From: Pomacea canaliculata
Taxonomy: Eukaryota > Mollusca > Gastropoda > Architaenioglossa > Ampullariidae
DNA: 64,000 bases
Assembly (NCBI RefSeq): GCF_003073045.1
Contig: NC_037592.1
Coordinates: 14,812,384-14,876,383 of the forward strand
Direction: 5' to 3'
Shown: in pieces, positions 23,481 through 36,717 of the stretch
How the letters are laid out: each line of letters begins with the position of its first letter
Numbering within the stretch: position 1 is the stretch's first letter
Program-made: the position numbers and the translations under genes
Notes under the pieces: generated by a model
Told to the model about the DNA's origin: nothing
The model's database searches: none
The model's input: only the letters and a program-made list of their open reading frames with translations

Positions 23481-26400
23481 TGTTCTGGCTGAAACCAGTC
23501 TCGATTTTTTTTAACACATGCGTCTTGTTACCTTATAAGGACTGAGTTTGGCGAACGTCCAACATGTATGACGCAAGCACACCAACTGTTAGCATTATGC
23601 TGTTGTTTTTGACGTTTCCTGTTGCCATTGGTTATTATCAATTGATTGATGGTAATGCCGTTTGAAATGACATGTCACTTGCATGTTCTGCAACGGTTTG
23701 ATTGAAATAAACTGACGGATCAGCTGGGGATTTGTCAAGAACCGGATATTCTTTGTTTAGTTAAGACGTGTGAGTAGTGTTTGAACACTCCTCGTGTCAG
23801 TGAAGTATTCCCCATGTAAACTCCAATCCTTCAACTAAAACATGGATTCATGGATGATCCAGTTGACGCAATGACCACTAAAGTTAGTCCTATTAAAGTT
23901 TAAATCTGCTGTAATCGTTATCTTGTCAATTATCCTTCATAAATGATTTTCAAATCCCATTGTTTTGGCTGTTATTCTAAGCGAGGAATTATTAATGCGA
24001 AAAATAGGCTCATGTAAATGTCAGTGATGTAGGTTGCTGGGCAGAGAGAACAAAGGCTATCAACTACATTCCCTCCCCAGGGAAGTTGGCAGTATGCCAA
24101 ACTCTTTCGCACCGCCATGTGTGTTCCGCCCTGGCTGCGCCCAGCATGTTTTTCCTCACGCACAGCTGGCGTGCCCTGGGAAATTTCCGATAACTCATCA
24201 GCGGCTACGGGGGCCGTCTTACCTCTCGCACGGGCTGTGGGACAACGAACGACGGGAAGAAGGTCAACTGTTTGAGAAAGGGGAGGTAAACCTCGCTGCG
24301 TTTACCTTCCGATTTCCCACCGCAGCTTGTTGGCAGCCTTGCGCTGGGCTTATTTAACCTGCTGTCCTCTCGTCGTGCTCTATCGTCGACATGATAGGGA
24401 ACTGGGGAGGACTGATCCGCGAGCCCTCTATGTTACTTGTTTTCAATCCTCGATAGTTATTTTTGGTAGTGATACTAAACGAAACTAAGCAAAGCAACCA
24501 TCTCACCTCTCGAGTGATTGGTAACTATTCGCACAATATTCCCAAAGAAATGTAAAACAATAAATTGTAAAAAGGCAAAGGAAAGATCGCAGTATGTGAA
24601 CACCACTTCTTACAAAGTTTCTGTGACTTGTGGAGAAGATACTTTCCCAATAGCACAAACTCTTCGTTTAATAGACTATTGGCGGAAGTGTAGTCATGGG
24701 GATGACTGCAAGTTCTGGTCAAACACTGGAATGATGCTTTGGACTATGTTATAAAGCTACTTTGCGAGTGACGATTCAGTCTGAGAGCATTTATATACTT
24801 ATCGTCTTTATATATGTGGGACTCTGGTCACCAGTTCACGTGCATACCGTCTGTATATGATGTAGAGAGACAAGCATGCGCAGTTCTAGTTCTGGGGCTA
24901 GCTGCGTAATATGTTTCTAAAGAAATAAATTTAGAAACTTTTTTTTAGTTTTTCAGAAATCGCTCTCATCCTTTTTGATATGTTAAACAAGCGAATACGA
25001 AAAACTGTGCTGACGGGAACGGAAGTCTGGCTTAACCATTTTTATCTTATTTAAATTTAAAATAACAAGAGTTTTTTTTTAATTCTAAAATTGAGTTAAT
25101 CGCAGTACGTGTTTCTATAAAACTGATGGTGTAAATAGATTCCAGGCCTAAACGTGCTTAAAATTAGAAATGTCTTTGCAGCTGGCTCCTGGTCCTGTCT
25201 AGAGAAAGAACAAAAACGGTACTGTTCTTGGTGTCGAAAAAGCAGGCACAATGTAGGAAAGGAGGTGATGGGCAAAAACTATCCATGGACACATCGACAC
25301 AGGGTGATGGGGACCCAAATAACATGCGTTATACGTTCCCTTTCAAACCTCTTTGAAAAAGTGTGACAATGCAAATCGCACCAGAGACTAGACGAGGGTT
25401 TAAAACGAAAAGTTCAAGGCAACCGGTAACGACAAAGTATATAAATGTTGCGCTATGAAGGGGCTAACACCTGGTGGAACAGCACACTACAGGAAAACGA
25501 ACAACTGCAAGTCAGAAGGGCACGTATACATAGAAGATATAGGAAAGCGAAAAAAAAAAGTTACTAATGATTTAAAAGCACTTTAGCTGAGTTTGTTAAG
25601 AGTTTATCATCCAGCTAGCCTGAATTTGCACCCAGTCCATGGAATGTGTGGAATGGAGATCCGAGGGAAATAACATGATGGTCAACAGAGTCGACAGATC
25701 GATGAATCAAAACATCATAAGAAAATGTGAAACGACTGTGGGGCAGGTCGAAAATAAAGTTTGACAGTAAAGGCGTGGGAAGCGCGTGAAAGGAGGAAGT
25801 AGGAAGTTGAAGTCTTTTGATCCACACCCAAGAAGATATTAGGGAGGAGGATGCGCAACCCTTGCACTCCAATCTCAGTGTTTGATGTTCGTAACCGTCT
25901 TTAGAAGTGAAATATCGAGGACGCCAGAGAGCGGGGAGGGTGTGTGAGAGTGCATGTGTTTCCTCCTCCCCCAGTCCACTCACAGACCCACCTTTTCCCG
26001 TTGCCCACCCCCACCTTGAGCGTGGTCCTTAATTGGGATCCGGTCAGTACACTAGCCGAGAGAAATCAATCTTGCTGAGCTTGGGCGCAATCCGAAGACA
26101 AACCAGATCGTGGAGGGCACGATGTGAACTACACTTTGCTGCGAGATGACCTCTCATTTAGTGTAACATGAGCACTAATTTATTGTAACGACCGCTAATT
26201 ATCGTAAACGGGGCACCTAGAATCTGATGTAACTTGACTACTACTTTTTTGTATGATGACCACGAACTGGGTGGATGTATATTGAGGAACGTGGTATAGA
26301 TGCTCGCTGATTGCTAGTAACTTTTGCGAGAACATTACCAGTGAACTGATTGGGTTAAAAAAAAAGTTTATGAAATTTTTCTCTTTAAATCGTCAGTGGA

Positions 26401-27049
26401 ATTTGTTTACGGTCGCAGACTGGATGTGGGTGCGCGCAAACAGTTTATTTTCAAGTAAACAGGAATCAGTGTTTTATTATATGCTGAAAGAAAGGGCAAA
26501 TAAGAAGTACAAGAAAGTAAGAGAATGGTCAAGAATGCACAAAATTAAGCAAGAAGATGACACTTCCATTTCAAAGAAGGTTGTACTTGGAGCCTCAGAA
26601 CTCCTGTTTACCTTCTTTGAACATTCTCTTTGATCTCTTAAGGCAGATGACCAAGTGCATTTACAACCCCGGCAAAGCTGGATGTAAAAGGAATCAGTCA
26701 TTGCCAGTGATTTTACCAGGGTGCTGAATTATAAACATGCATGGATTTGGAGGATGGATGAGAGTATAATGGGTGGGAATATGAAATAATGAAAATGTTG
26801 GTACCGTTTCAAAGCGGGCAGTGTCCTAACTTTAGTCATAAACTCTTACTATGGCAATGTTAAGACCGTGTGTGTGTGTGTGGAAGTGAAAACCTGTCAG
26901 CACTATCCTGTATGCTACTTCTTGTTGATGGAAACAGGTCTATCGTAACCCCTTTCTAAAACTTCGGGATTTATGACTCGTCCTCTATACTCTATAGGGC
27001 CTTTTTAACCGGCCACATGAATTGTCAAATATAATAATAATTTTGACAG

Positions 27050-27390
27050 CGTGGTTGACAAGACCATCTATCAAACACAGTCCTTTCCAGCTACACTCTT
27101 CTCCTTCTCTTCGTCACAGGTCCACAGTGAGGCTCCTTTAGCTCTCCTCCACCCGCATGGTTGTCACTCTTTGTCTGTGGACCTCAGCTTTGGAATGCTC
27201 TCCCTCTCCCTTTTCACATCGAGCACAATCCATCTGTCTCGACATTCAAATCATCGATCAAGACGACTTTTTTTAAAAACCCTTTCTGTCATCATCTCTT
27301 GTTGGTCGATTATTTTTATTGTGACTGCGCATGAACTGTTTGAGCATTTGTTTATTTATTTATGTATAATCCCATACTGTGTCGGTTAAA
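27050..27390 (+). mobile_element. Relic of a non-LTR retrotransposon ORF2 3' end
   Basis: One frame around 27160-27290 reads CGPQLWNALPLPFHIEHNPS then VSTFKSSIKTTFF. This is the characteristic C-terminal segment of reverse-transcriptase ORFs in several LINE clades. Upstream, RSTVRLL fits the same protein, but a stop follows. The element is 5'-truncated and decayed. No target duplication was found. Confidence 0.55.
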
Positions 27391-28862
27391 ATGATTCTGG
27401 GCAAGTCAGTTCGAGGTGTCAGTTTTAATGCTTTAAATTCATTGAATCAATTAGCCATTGCTTCTGAGCTCAAGGCACTGACATTGTTGATTCAGCTCCT
27501 ATTGCCAGTCTTTTTATTTAAGTCTCTGGTTTAACACCTGGCTGTCAAAAATAATTTGGGAATGGCCAGGTACAGGATCACAAAACATGTTGATAATGCT
27601 GGGCTTCATACAAGGTCACCCAGTGTACTTTAAGCATCCGACAATAATCTGATTTCTAAATCGCATTAAAGAAAATGGAAAGACGTGCGCTGTTAAATAT
27701 AAGGAAAGTAAATATTTTGGTTTAGAGATATGACTGCTTGGGTTATGTTGATTGGGAACTGCTGTGAACTGCGATGTTCTTTTCGGAACGCATTTGTGAC
27801 AGGCGAAGGTCTACCAGACTGTAAGTGGATGGAAGGGACAAGTCAGCAGTGTTTCCATCATCTAAAAGTAAAGTGCGTAAATCACGAAGAGTAATCCAAA
27901 TTATGTTTATTTACAGTTTTTGCCCAAGGGTCTAAAAAAGTCAGCAGTCTGGAAATGTAAAAGAGTTGAGGCTGGAGGTCTCATCGCATAAGACATGAGG
28001 CGCTATTCGCTATTACTATTATCAAGTGTCAGTCATAGACATTTACAGGAACAAAAGCTTGATATGAGGGATACAGGTCACGATAATAACATCAAATACA
28101 GTTTGCTGCGTAGTTTTGTTGTTATTTTGCTTTGTTGCTTTTGGCCGGGATGCAGGGTTAGGGAGGGGTTTACTTTTTAAAAAGACATCTAACAGTTTTA
28201 TCGGCAAGAAGAAAGGGGCTAAAAACTCCCAACAGTTTTAATTGGGGCGTGGTTGAAAACCGTTTACATTTTATGGATGAGAAAACTCGGCAAATCATAA
28301 AAATCTTGTAGGCTTGAACGCGTTGGGCACACTGAATAAAGATAATCAAGACCATTCGTAGCAAAGACTTTGTGAATGACAGCTATCACTGGAACTTATC
28401 TTTGACTTTATAATTAGTTCTCCCAAATTAAGACGTGTAAAACACTTCAGAGACTTTCAAAAGATTTTTGATAGAAATGTTTTTGCATGGTGTTGCTTAG
28501 TCCTAAACGGCGAGCACATTTTGGATGTTTGGATGTTCTCAGTGCCGGAATGAAGCAAGCGACTTGGTCAAGCCGTTTACCTTAATCATCAAAGGTACTG
28601 TGTTCAAATTCTTTTCGTTTTCTTTCATCGATAACTTGGCTGGTGTATGATCACCAGCCAACCAGGCAACCAGCTGTAATATTTCGTACTAATGCATTGC
28701 TTTGTAGAAAAGAGCGCCTGACATGATAAGTATTGAAAATATAGAAGTATCTACATTAAATCTGAAAAAAGAAGAGTGATAATCTGATATATAATGACAC
28801 CAGCATAATTTATTGGATAATATGAATTAAATTCAATCTAGTACAAAAGTAATAAAAATACA

Positions 28863-28890
28863 AGTTTGGATAGTTTGGATAGTTTGGAGA
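28863..28890. repeat. 9-bp tandem repeat next to the TIF1 exon copy
   Basis: Three tandem copies of TAGTTTGGA-type units lie about 15-40 bases before the TIF1-derived fragment, and may mark the duplication junction. Confidence 0.5.
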
Positions 28891-28900
28891 GATGCTTTCC

Positions 28901-29048
28901 TCAAAAGAGGAATCAATACTGAGGACAGTCGAAGCGGCTCCGACTGATGAAGAATCTCCGGAGAAATTCCAAAAACAACCTACAGTACAGCAAAGGCACG
29001 TGATCCTGTCCCATTTACAGGTGAGTGTACAACATCGCATGTAAATGT
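28901..29048 (+). pseudogene. Stray inverted copy of part of TIF1 exon 1 with its splice donor
   Basis: The plus strand here matches the minus-strand end of TIF1 exon 1. Shared stretches include GAAGCGGCTCCGACTGA, GATCCTGTCCC and TTACAGGTGAGTG. In translation EAAPTDEESPEKFQ parallels [14 protein letters not shown] of the gene. The copy even includes intron sequence just past the donor, so it arose by DNA duplication, not retrotransposition. It is inverted relative to the gene and lies about 5.7 kb from it. It has no RING cysteines and is surely non-functional by itself. Confidence 0.75.
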
Positions 29049-31150
29049 AATCGCCTAGAAGGATGTTTCGAAGAGCTCAGTAACTTGCTACATACATTAT
29101 TGACCGTTGGTTCTTCTTCGTTTGGGCGCTTTTTTTTTTTCCTTCTCGTCTGCCACACTGCCCCTCTATTCTTCGAGACAAATGACGTAATTTCCGGGTC
29201 CTGTCTGTGAAGGGAGCTGCTGTTGACTTCACAGTATTTCCTATTTTCCTGAATGTGTTTATCAAGGGTTAGCGAGTTCCGGAGTTTGAACCACAAGCTC
29301 AGGTTGGTAACTGTGCCAGGTTTTGGCTACATCTAGTCTCTGGCTGTCTGCGTGACTACTGTTGGCCACACTCAATGTCTTGTTGTTTGTAGTGTGCTCA
29401 CCCCGTTATTTATATTCAGAATTTCGTTGTTTTTTTTTTTTTTTTTGTTTTGTTTTTTTTTTTTGCATCCTGGTCACTTCAGCAATCGACTACAAGCACA
29501 CGTTGGTGAGCGTGACCTCTTGAACAACAACGGGCGATTGGTTGGCTGGGACATAACCACAGGATCTTTGATAGTACTTTAAAATCAGACTATCCAGTCC
29601 ACCTCAATAAACTCTGCTGAGAGAGCATGGTGATTACATGCAGCTAATTTGTCATATTTCTCGCAAACAAACTAGTTCTGGTATAACGTATTTCTCCTCG
29701 GCATTAACATTTTAAACTCGAAGAGAGTGGAGTGGTTTCATGTCCACAAACTGAGGCCAAAGCTTAATTATACCTTTGTAGATTTCATCAATGTATGTTT
29801 ACATATGTACATTTTTTCCAAAGTAGTGTTTTTTCTGAATGGTGTAGATATCAATGCCACGCGTCGTTTTGAATAGGACTCTAGAAAATAATCCTGTGTA
29901 TGTATTTGGTAAGTTTTTTTTTTGTCCCAAATGAAAATATGACTGTCCCGCTCGTTTACAGAAAAAGACATAACTGAAGACCATAACTAGGGTCTCGTGT
30001 GACGTTTGTCACTAAATTTTGTCTGCGCACGTCACTTGCAACTCATAGCGCTGTTGCACGGCTGATCCACTGTCTCCTCAGAACTACATACAGGGTGTGT
30101 GACGTGCGGCAGTCACATCAATCTGCACTCTTCCTCCATTGATCCACCCTGACGCACGCCGAGAGGAGTACCCAGTAATGCATGTTGTGTCTGTAACCTA
30201 GATACAGGGCCACCAGCCCCTATGTCGGCCATAGCCCCAATAGTTTGCAGATTATCAATGACCAGCCTGGAGCTCGATTGCATTATATTTACCTGCACCC
30301 ATAATTTCTCACCAGTAGAATTCCCAATCAAAATGCCTATTTTCCGAAGTTGGAGATGTCTTTCTGTATTTCGCCATTCCCGCTGCTTATTACTTTACAT
30401 TTGATAATATTTGCCATTTATTCATAACTACGGTCCCAAAGTTACAGCAATATTCGCGGAGGCTGGACACCGCATTATAACAACAAAGACAAGAGGCTTT
30501 ACCCCGATTTTTACAGTTTTGCCCTGGGACGACAACGTACCCTTGCTTCATGAACACCACGTGAGATTTATATAAAGAGACACGAGAAAAGTCTGCGATA
30601 AAAACACATGGATTTCTGAATAAATATATTAAATATATCTTGAACCCGTCCTTTTTTCATGCTTTCTTATGTCAGCAGGGCAAATCACATGCAAAATTTC
30701 GAGGATTTGTTCCTGCGAAGAAAAAAAAAAAAATTCAAAAAAAAGCTGAGTCATCCATTTTGATCCACAGTATTTTTTAACTGTAAAACTCTATCATCGC
30801 AAACAATTTTTGTTATCATTCATTACTCGATGACAAACAAATCGGTCTTTCCACTTTCCAAATCCCTTAATAGGCAGTCCCGATCCAGTTTCCATCGCGC
30901 CTGTGACAATGCTCATTCACTCGAACACCAGAACGTGTTACAGGCGATAACGACAAAGTTCATTATCTGCTTATGTCTGGCTACATGCCGACGGCCGGCC
31001 GGCCGGTCCTGACCCTGGCCAGGATATACCGGGCTGGTCGGCCGCCGAATGGCTGATGACGCACCTTCCATCTTGATTAATCCAGCCAGAGTACAGCCGG
31101 ACCAATTGTGAGAAACTAATGTCATCCCAATTTTAACTGCACGACCCCTA

Positions 31151-31151
<1 letters not shown>

Positions 31152-31184
<33 letters not shown>

Positions 31185-31200
31185 GGAGGAGGAGGAGGAT
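31152..31200. repeat. (GAT)n/(GAG)n microsatellite
   Basis: About ten GAT/ATG triplets are followed by GAG triplets. They create long Ser- or His-rich ORFs on the minus strand that are not genes. Confidence 0.9.
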
Positions 31201-31859
31201 GAAGTATAGCTGTCTTCTGATGGCATGAGGCATGGAGTTTCAAGAAATTGATGTCCAACAAACGTTTTTGTCTTGATTCTGAAAACAGACAGAGGGCGAG
31301 CACCTGCAGAAATACGGAGATGCCTGTGTGGACTGTGGTGAGTGACAAGGTCAGAGAAGAAAGAAGGAGCATAGCCAGCAAAAAAAAACCCCAAAAATCA
31401 GAGTGTACCCATCTTACATTCTGTGTGCCCCTGAACAGGAAACCCGCGGAGAACACGCAAAAATAGGTTTTGTCTGATCTCGTTTTCGTGCTTGGAATAT
31501 GAGTCATGCTGCAGAGTTTTGAAGCTTTTGGAATTTGTAGACAAGATTACAGGGACAGCTGGACCAAAGGAAATTGACAATTAAAAAAGAGCAGATGATG
31601 AAGTCGCAGTCCGAACAGAAAGATGCTGGCGGATCGGTCTGATGCTGCGAAGTTCGAAATACGCAGTTGTACAGATGTCATAAACAAACTTGTTTAGAGA
31701 ATCAGATATAACAAACACCGCAGTGTACGGTATTTTTCGTCTCATGTAAGGTGATATAGGGGTATAGTAGTATGGAGCATTGTATATAGAAGTATGGAAC
31801 GCCTACACACGCACATAAGGCAGGTGCACGCTGGAGATAGGAGGTAATTACTGACCCCG

Positions 31860-32170
31860 TGATGACCCCTTGACCGAAGGAGAGAGGGAGGGGTCAACTA
31901 GTGACAGGATGGAGGTGGAGGGGATGTTTCAGAGGGCAATCGGGCGTGAAGGTCGGGTGAAGAGGGCAGAGGTCAGGAGGGGAGAGCGCAGTGGTGAGAG
32001 CGCGAGTGGTGTAGACTGTAGAGTGTAGAACTGTAAATGTTTCCCTTAGCCAGAACCATCAAATGGCGTTAGAGTAAAAAGAACTTAGAACCACTGAAAG
32101 TGTTGTTTGGTTCTTGTGGTGAGATTGTAGAGCAACCGCATATACCCTGTTTCAGGGGTATATCCCTTGT
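31860..32170. repeat. Dispersed repeat, copy 1
   Basis: It shares with 45.6-45.97 kb the string GACCGAAGGAGAG, then CCTTAGC-AGAACCATCAA, GGCGTTAGAG, GTGGTGAGA and a final CCCTG block, in the same order and orientation. The second copy is followed by TGTCACCCAATGTGGGGC, which resembles the leader after a retrotransposon LTR, so these may be solo LTRs. No terminal duplication was identified. Confidence 0.4.
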
Positions 32171-33959
32171 ACCCGCCACCCGTTACATGCCTGTTGGCAA
32201 CTCTTAAAGGGATTGGAAAGGCCAAATAAAACTGCTCAGAATCTCGTAAAGAGTAGGATCCATTTTAAATCTCGTCTATATTCGTGTATGTTTATGTGGG
32301 AAAAATTAAATGTTTTCTAGGATTTTGTGTTTAATAACAGAAATTACACCGGACTTTGTCGTTGGCTTCAACAAAGTCTGGTCCTCCGATGAGTCAACTC
32401 GATCCCAGTGACAGCTGATGCAATGATGTGATAGGACATTGCTCATAGCCATCTTGATTGTTATCACTAATATGTGTTTTTAATTACTATTAATTCAAGT
32501 TTAACAAATACGATTAAATCAATTAAGTTAATTTTAAAGGACAACACGAGTGCAACAGTTTCTTCATGATCGGGTTTAGTTACTTTTAGAATAATAATTC
32601 CTAAAATATGGGTACATATATGTACTTAATTTTCAGGACATAATCCTTCAAACATCGGCATTCTCACCTGCCACTAGTAAATCAGAAGAAAATTACTCTC
32701 CTGCACTGGAGAGCTCCGCTGTGTCTAAGTAGTATTTGTAACAGTGAGTGTGACTCAGTTCAACAAATGTATGAACGCCTTCGAAGTCAGATGAAGAAAT
32801 AAATAGCTCTCAGGTTGTCTTGCTCAAAAAGCGATTTTTTGCCCAGGAAATGGAACTGTTGATTTTGAAATACAGATTTGAACTTTATTTAGAAGCTTCC
32901 ATTGACGTTTATCAAATTAAAAGGTCCAAACCGAATTCCCTAGACAGATTGGTAAGTAAATCTTCTCCAGGTGAAAACTGAATGGGCAACAATCATGGAT
33001 TACGTTGTGTTATTGAATTAATTTTTCCAGGTGTGTTATTGTTAAAATATAAACGCATTTCAAATGTGCGTATGTATAAGATAATCTCCTGTATTTTTGT
33101 GTTTGATGCATGGTTAATTTTCAGCATTGCAGTTTTATTTTGTAGTTACAACTGACTGCCATTAAAAATCTAACATAAAAATTTGATACATTTTTATCAA
33201 CGTGAAAGCTTATTTTTTCTTCACTCAGCTGCATTTACTTACTCACACGTGTTCCCTCATACGTTTGTCACCCTCCATTCTTTTTGTAGCTGTTGCGAGC
33301 ACCCACATCAATGGAGCCCTCAAGCTGTCGGTAGTTTTTATCATTGTGCTGGATAAGGATGCGACAGATGAGGTGTTTGTGACTGTGTCACAATGTTACT
33401 TATGATGCATGTTTGGTGCTTGATCTTTGTTTAAGCTTTTGACATACAGTCATAGTTGATTGTTAACACCTCCATGGCGAGCCTGTAATCTATGCTGAGC
33501 TGTGTTCAGACCCCTTGTCTGATTAGATACAAGAATCTCGACTCCACTGCAACCCCTCTCCTCACATTTTAATTCCTCGTAGAGTCCCTCCCGTCAGTGA
33601 AGAAGGCAACGTGTGTTTAAACCTGACACTAATTCTGAACACAGATTACAGGTAATTTCTGTCTGACGCGTGCCACGACATCGTTACCTGAGTGAGCAGG
33701 TGTTTTTGGTGCTAGAGTGTGTCTGGAAAACAAACCACAGCGATGCCTGAAAATACATTGCGGGGGGAATGGTTCAGGAAAGTTCACTGCATCAAAGTGC
33801 AGCATGAAAGGGCGAGAAAAGTGTGAGCCCAGCACTAGTTGCCATCGAGTAATCGTTTTCATGCGAGTGCAAGAATATATTCCTTTACGATTTTTTTCCT
33901 CCCGAAGAGCTGACTCAATATGTCCGATGGATCCCTGCAGGGCTTTCTACCTTTGGCCA

Positions 33960-34060
33960 CCACTGTTCGGGGAATACAGTGAGGTTTGGTTATCCTGGGT
34001 TCAACTCCCGTCTGCACGTGGCATCTGGCTGGCTGCTGGCTCGGCGTAAAATACCGATTC
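33960..34060 (+). repeat. tRNA-derived SINE-like fragment
   Basis: A B-box-like GGGTTCAACTCCC at about 34000 follows TTTGGTTATCCT, with a non-tRNA tail afterwards. No foldable cloverleaf is obvious. Confidence 0.25.
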
Positions 34061-34964
34061 CCTCCCCACCTCAGCTACTCCCCCTACCCGCTGGAGGGCA
34101 GCCAAACTTGTTGCAACATGTCAGACGCCACTCGCAAGTGGTGACACGTCACGTGACCCTGTTGAAGTCATGACAACCCTGGACAGTGGCGCCACCTTGC
34201 TCGCCGTCTGGGTCTCGTCCCTTGGCAGCTTGCCAGCGCCCTGGGCCGTCTGCCAACTATTGACGCGCAGGCGGGTGACAGCGCCGGGCCTGTCAGGACT
34301 ACGGCGAGGTCTGTCAGACGCCTGACAGCCAGGCGACGCTTGTCTGTGTGTCTGCCAAACCGCCAAGATGGCCGACCTGCGTGTGCGTGTCAAGCGGATA
34401 AGAACTAGCGGGCCGCCCTTCCTTCCCGCGTGACTCACGCGTGTCTAGAGTCATACTACGGGGTTCTCAACATCCCGTCCAGGGGCGCCCTGCAGGCTTG
34501 GCAGATAATGACAAGTGTTGTTTACGACCTGTTATTACTTGCTTAAGTACGCAAAAATTATTATAATCCTCTCAGCCCATGACAGCCCTAGTGAGTGCCA
34601 TGAAATCAGCTTGTAGGGATTGACACTTCAGGTCGATAGGGTGAAGCTGTGAGGATTAAACCTGTCCTCTGACAGTTTTGTTGGAGGGGGAGGGAAGTTG
34701 ATCCACTGGCAGGCTGGGAACAAGCGATTTGTGTGCCCCGACGGTTGTCGTCAGTCATGGCCGACGAGGAAATACAGTTACAACCTGCAACTAAAAATGT
34801 AGAAGGAAGACCGTAAACAAATTATGCATTACTAAAATATGGCCAAAAAAATGATGCACTAGCAAATATTTAGGCCATTGTTGAGAACGTTGTTATCGCC
34901 GCCGAGTTCTTAGCTTGATAATTCAGAAAGTTCTGAACAAAAGATTACAGCCCCATATACACGG

Positions 34965-35560
34965 TACAGCCCCGGTACACGGACTTTTCGCCGACGGACG
35001 TTTCGCCGCCGGACGTTTCGGAGCCGGACGTTTTGCCGACCGGCGTTTCGCCGCCGGACGTTTCGGCGCGGGGCACTTCATTTCAGCATTTCACGCGGGA
35101 CCTTTAGCCGAAGTCAAGTGTGGGACGCCCCTTAGCTCACACATTTCTCTCGCCATTGTATCAATGTATCAGTGAACTCTCTCTCACTATCCCTCCTCAT
35201 GTGAACCGTTAGCTCACACATTTCTCTCGCCATTGTATCAATGCTTTTTCTCAAGCTGTTGCGCATAAATCTGTGACAATCAAGTGAAAGTCTGTGAAGT
35301 CTGTGTGTAAATTTGTTTGAAATAAAGAATTATTGTGTAATCTAGTAGTTACTTTCATTCTTTGAGAAGTAAGTAAGCTCTCTCTCTCTCTCTGACATAA
35401 TGTGGCGAAACGTCCGGAGGCGAAACGCCGGTCGGCAAAACGTCCGACTCCGAAACGTCCGGCGGCGAAACGTCCTGTCGACAAAACGTCCGGCTCCGAA
35501 ACGTCCGGCGGCGAAACGTCCGTCGGCGAAACGTCCGCACACGTATAGTTCAGTGGTCTT
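34965..35560. mobile_element. Fold-back element with inverted 15-bp minisatellite arms
   Basis: The left arm (about 34985-35070) and right arm (about 35403-35545) are the same tandem array in opposite orientation. Units are 15 bp, with GCCGACGGACGTTTC, GCCGCCGGACGTTTC and GGAGCCGGACGTTTT in a repeating ABC order, giving a 45-bp higher-order unit. The outer ends are also roughly inverted (TATACACGG against TATACGTGTGCGG). The centre holds a 35-bp perfect direct repeat (35132-35166 and 35209-35243) and no transposase. The arms translate as repeating GRFAAGRFGAGRF-like peptides, but this is a by-product of the period, which is a multiple of three. Confidence 0.7.
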
Positions 35561-36717
35561 ACAAGAGCATCTATGTAGACTTTCACCCCTTTGGGTGGGC
35601 GAGAAGGGAAGGGTGGGTTAGGAACACTCCAACCCCTGACCTTGGGCTCCGAGGTCAAAAGTACAATTAAACAAATGACCTCTCAGCTGTAAAAGTTATT
35701 GGTTAAAAAACAAAATCCCAGATTATTCTCAGTTGCAGTCTTTATTCGCTCTGCAGGTCTGTGTGTAAAAGTTTCTATATTGACTGAATCCCATGCTTTC
35801 ATTTCAAGGTCACTTAAAGCAGGAAATGACGTCATATAACAACACGTGTAGCATCGCTCGTTAGCATCCTTAGGGTATAGACTACAGAAACACACACTGA
35901 TACTTTAGCCGACATAATATTTTGTAATAGGTGTGTTAATACAAGGAAAATAAATTACTCTAAACGTTTCAATGAAGGGGACGCTACCTTGGTGCAATCG
36001 ACGTCGAAGTAGGTACAAGGGGACGGTACTTCGGTAAATTTTAAATGATAGCCGCAGTAGTCTCCCTTAGTCCGTGCTTCGCTACCTCGTACTTGTAAAA
36101 AATGCTTGCGACAAAAATAACGACATGAATTCTTGATCAATACAACAAAAGGTATTATGGGATATAAAGGAAACAGTGCACATTGTAAACACATGGATCA
36201 ACAAAACGCGCGATGCCTATTTGTTTGGAATGATGCTCGAATATTCGATGCCAATTAATTATCATCTTCAGAAACACGTATCTTTGTTTTTAGTTCGTGC
36301 ACACACACATTTCTGTTCTATCGTTCAACCCTTTCCCCCAAACTCTTTCTCTCTCTGTCTCTCTCTCACACACATACTTCATCTCCAGCCCTTCTGTCAA
36401 CTTGTAGACATGCTATCTATATCATCGCCATTCTTTCTGCCTGCTGCGCCGTAACGATCGTGGTGCCATCTGTCTTACCTGTCACAAATAGTAACATCAT
36501 CCGCAGACTGTCTAAAACCTGTTTGTAACCTCTCCATAATGGCTGGAGTGGCCTGCACATGTTCGTAAACAGACTGCACTTTCTCCCTAGTGCAGGTGGT
36601 ATTTCAGCATTTCCAGAATAATCACAGCTTATCTGACCATTTTTGGTCCGAGTTTGAACAGTCACCGATAGGAACTACAGGCAACGAGTAAACGACACGT
36701 CAGGTTCTCGTGCACGC

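Larger units (their letters stand above)
23900..36700. other. Largely non-genic region
   Basis: Besides the separately listed LINE relic, TIF1 fragment, microsatellite, dispersed repeat, SINE piece and fold-back element, I see no convincing coding sequence, tRNA, rRNA or other RNA gene. The ORFs present lack splice signals and family motifs. Confidence 0.5.

Noticed and set aside
31122..31507. Minus-strand ORFs with long Ser or His runs
   Set aside because: They are translations of the (GAT)n/(GAG)n microsatellite at 31152-31200, with no splice context or family motif.
35403..35545. CRISPR-like array
   Set aside because: Units are contiguous 15-bp repeats without spacers, in animal nuclear DNA.
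34915..35658. ORFs with repeating GRFAAGRFGAG peptides, at first glance a repeat protein
   Set aside because: The 15-bp repeat period is a multiple of three, so several frames on both strands stay open; the arrays are inverted copies in a mobile-element-like structure.
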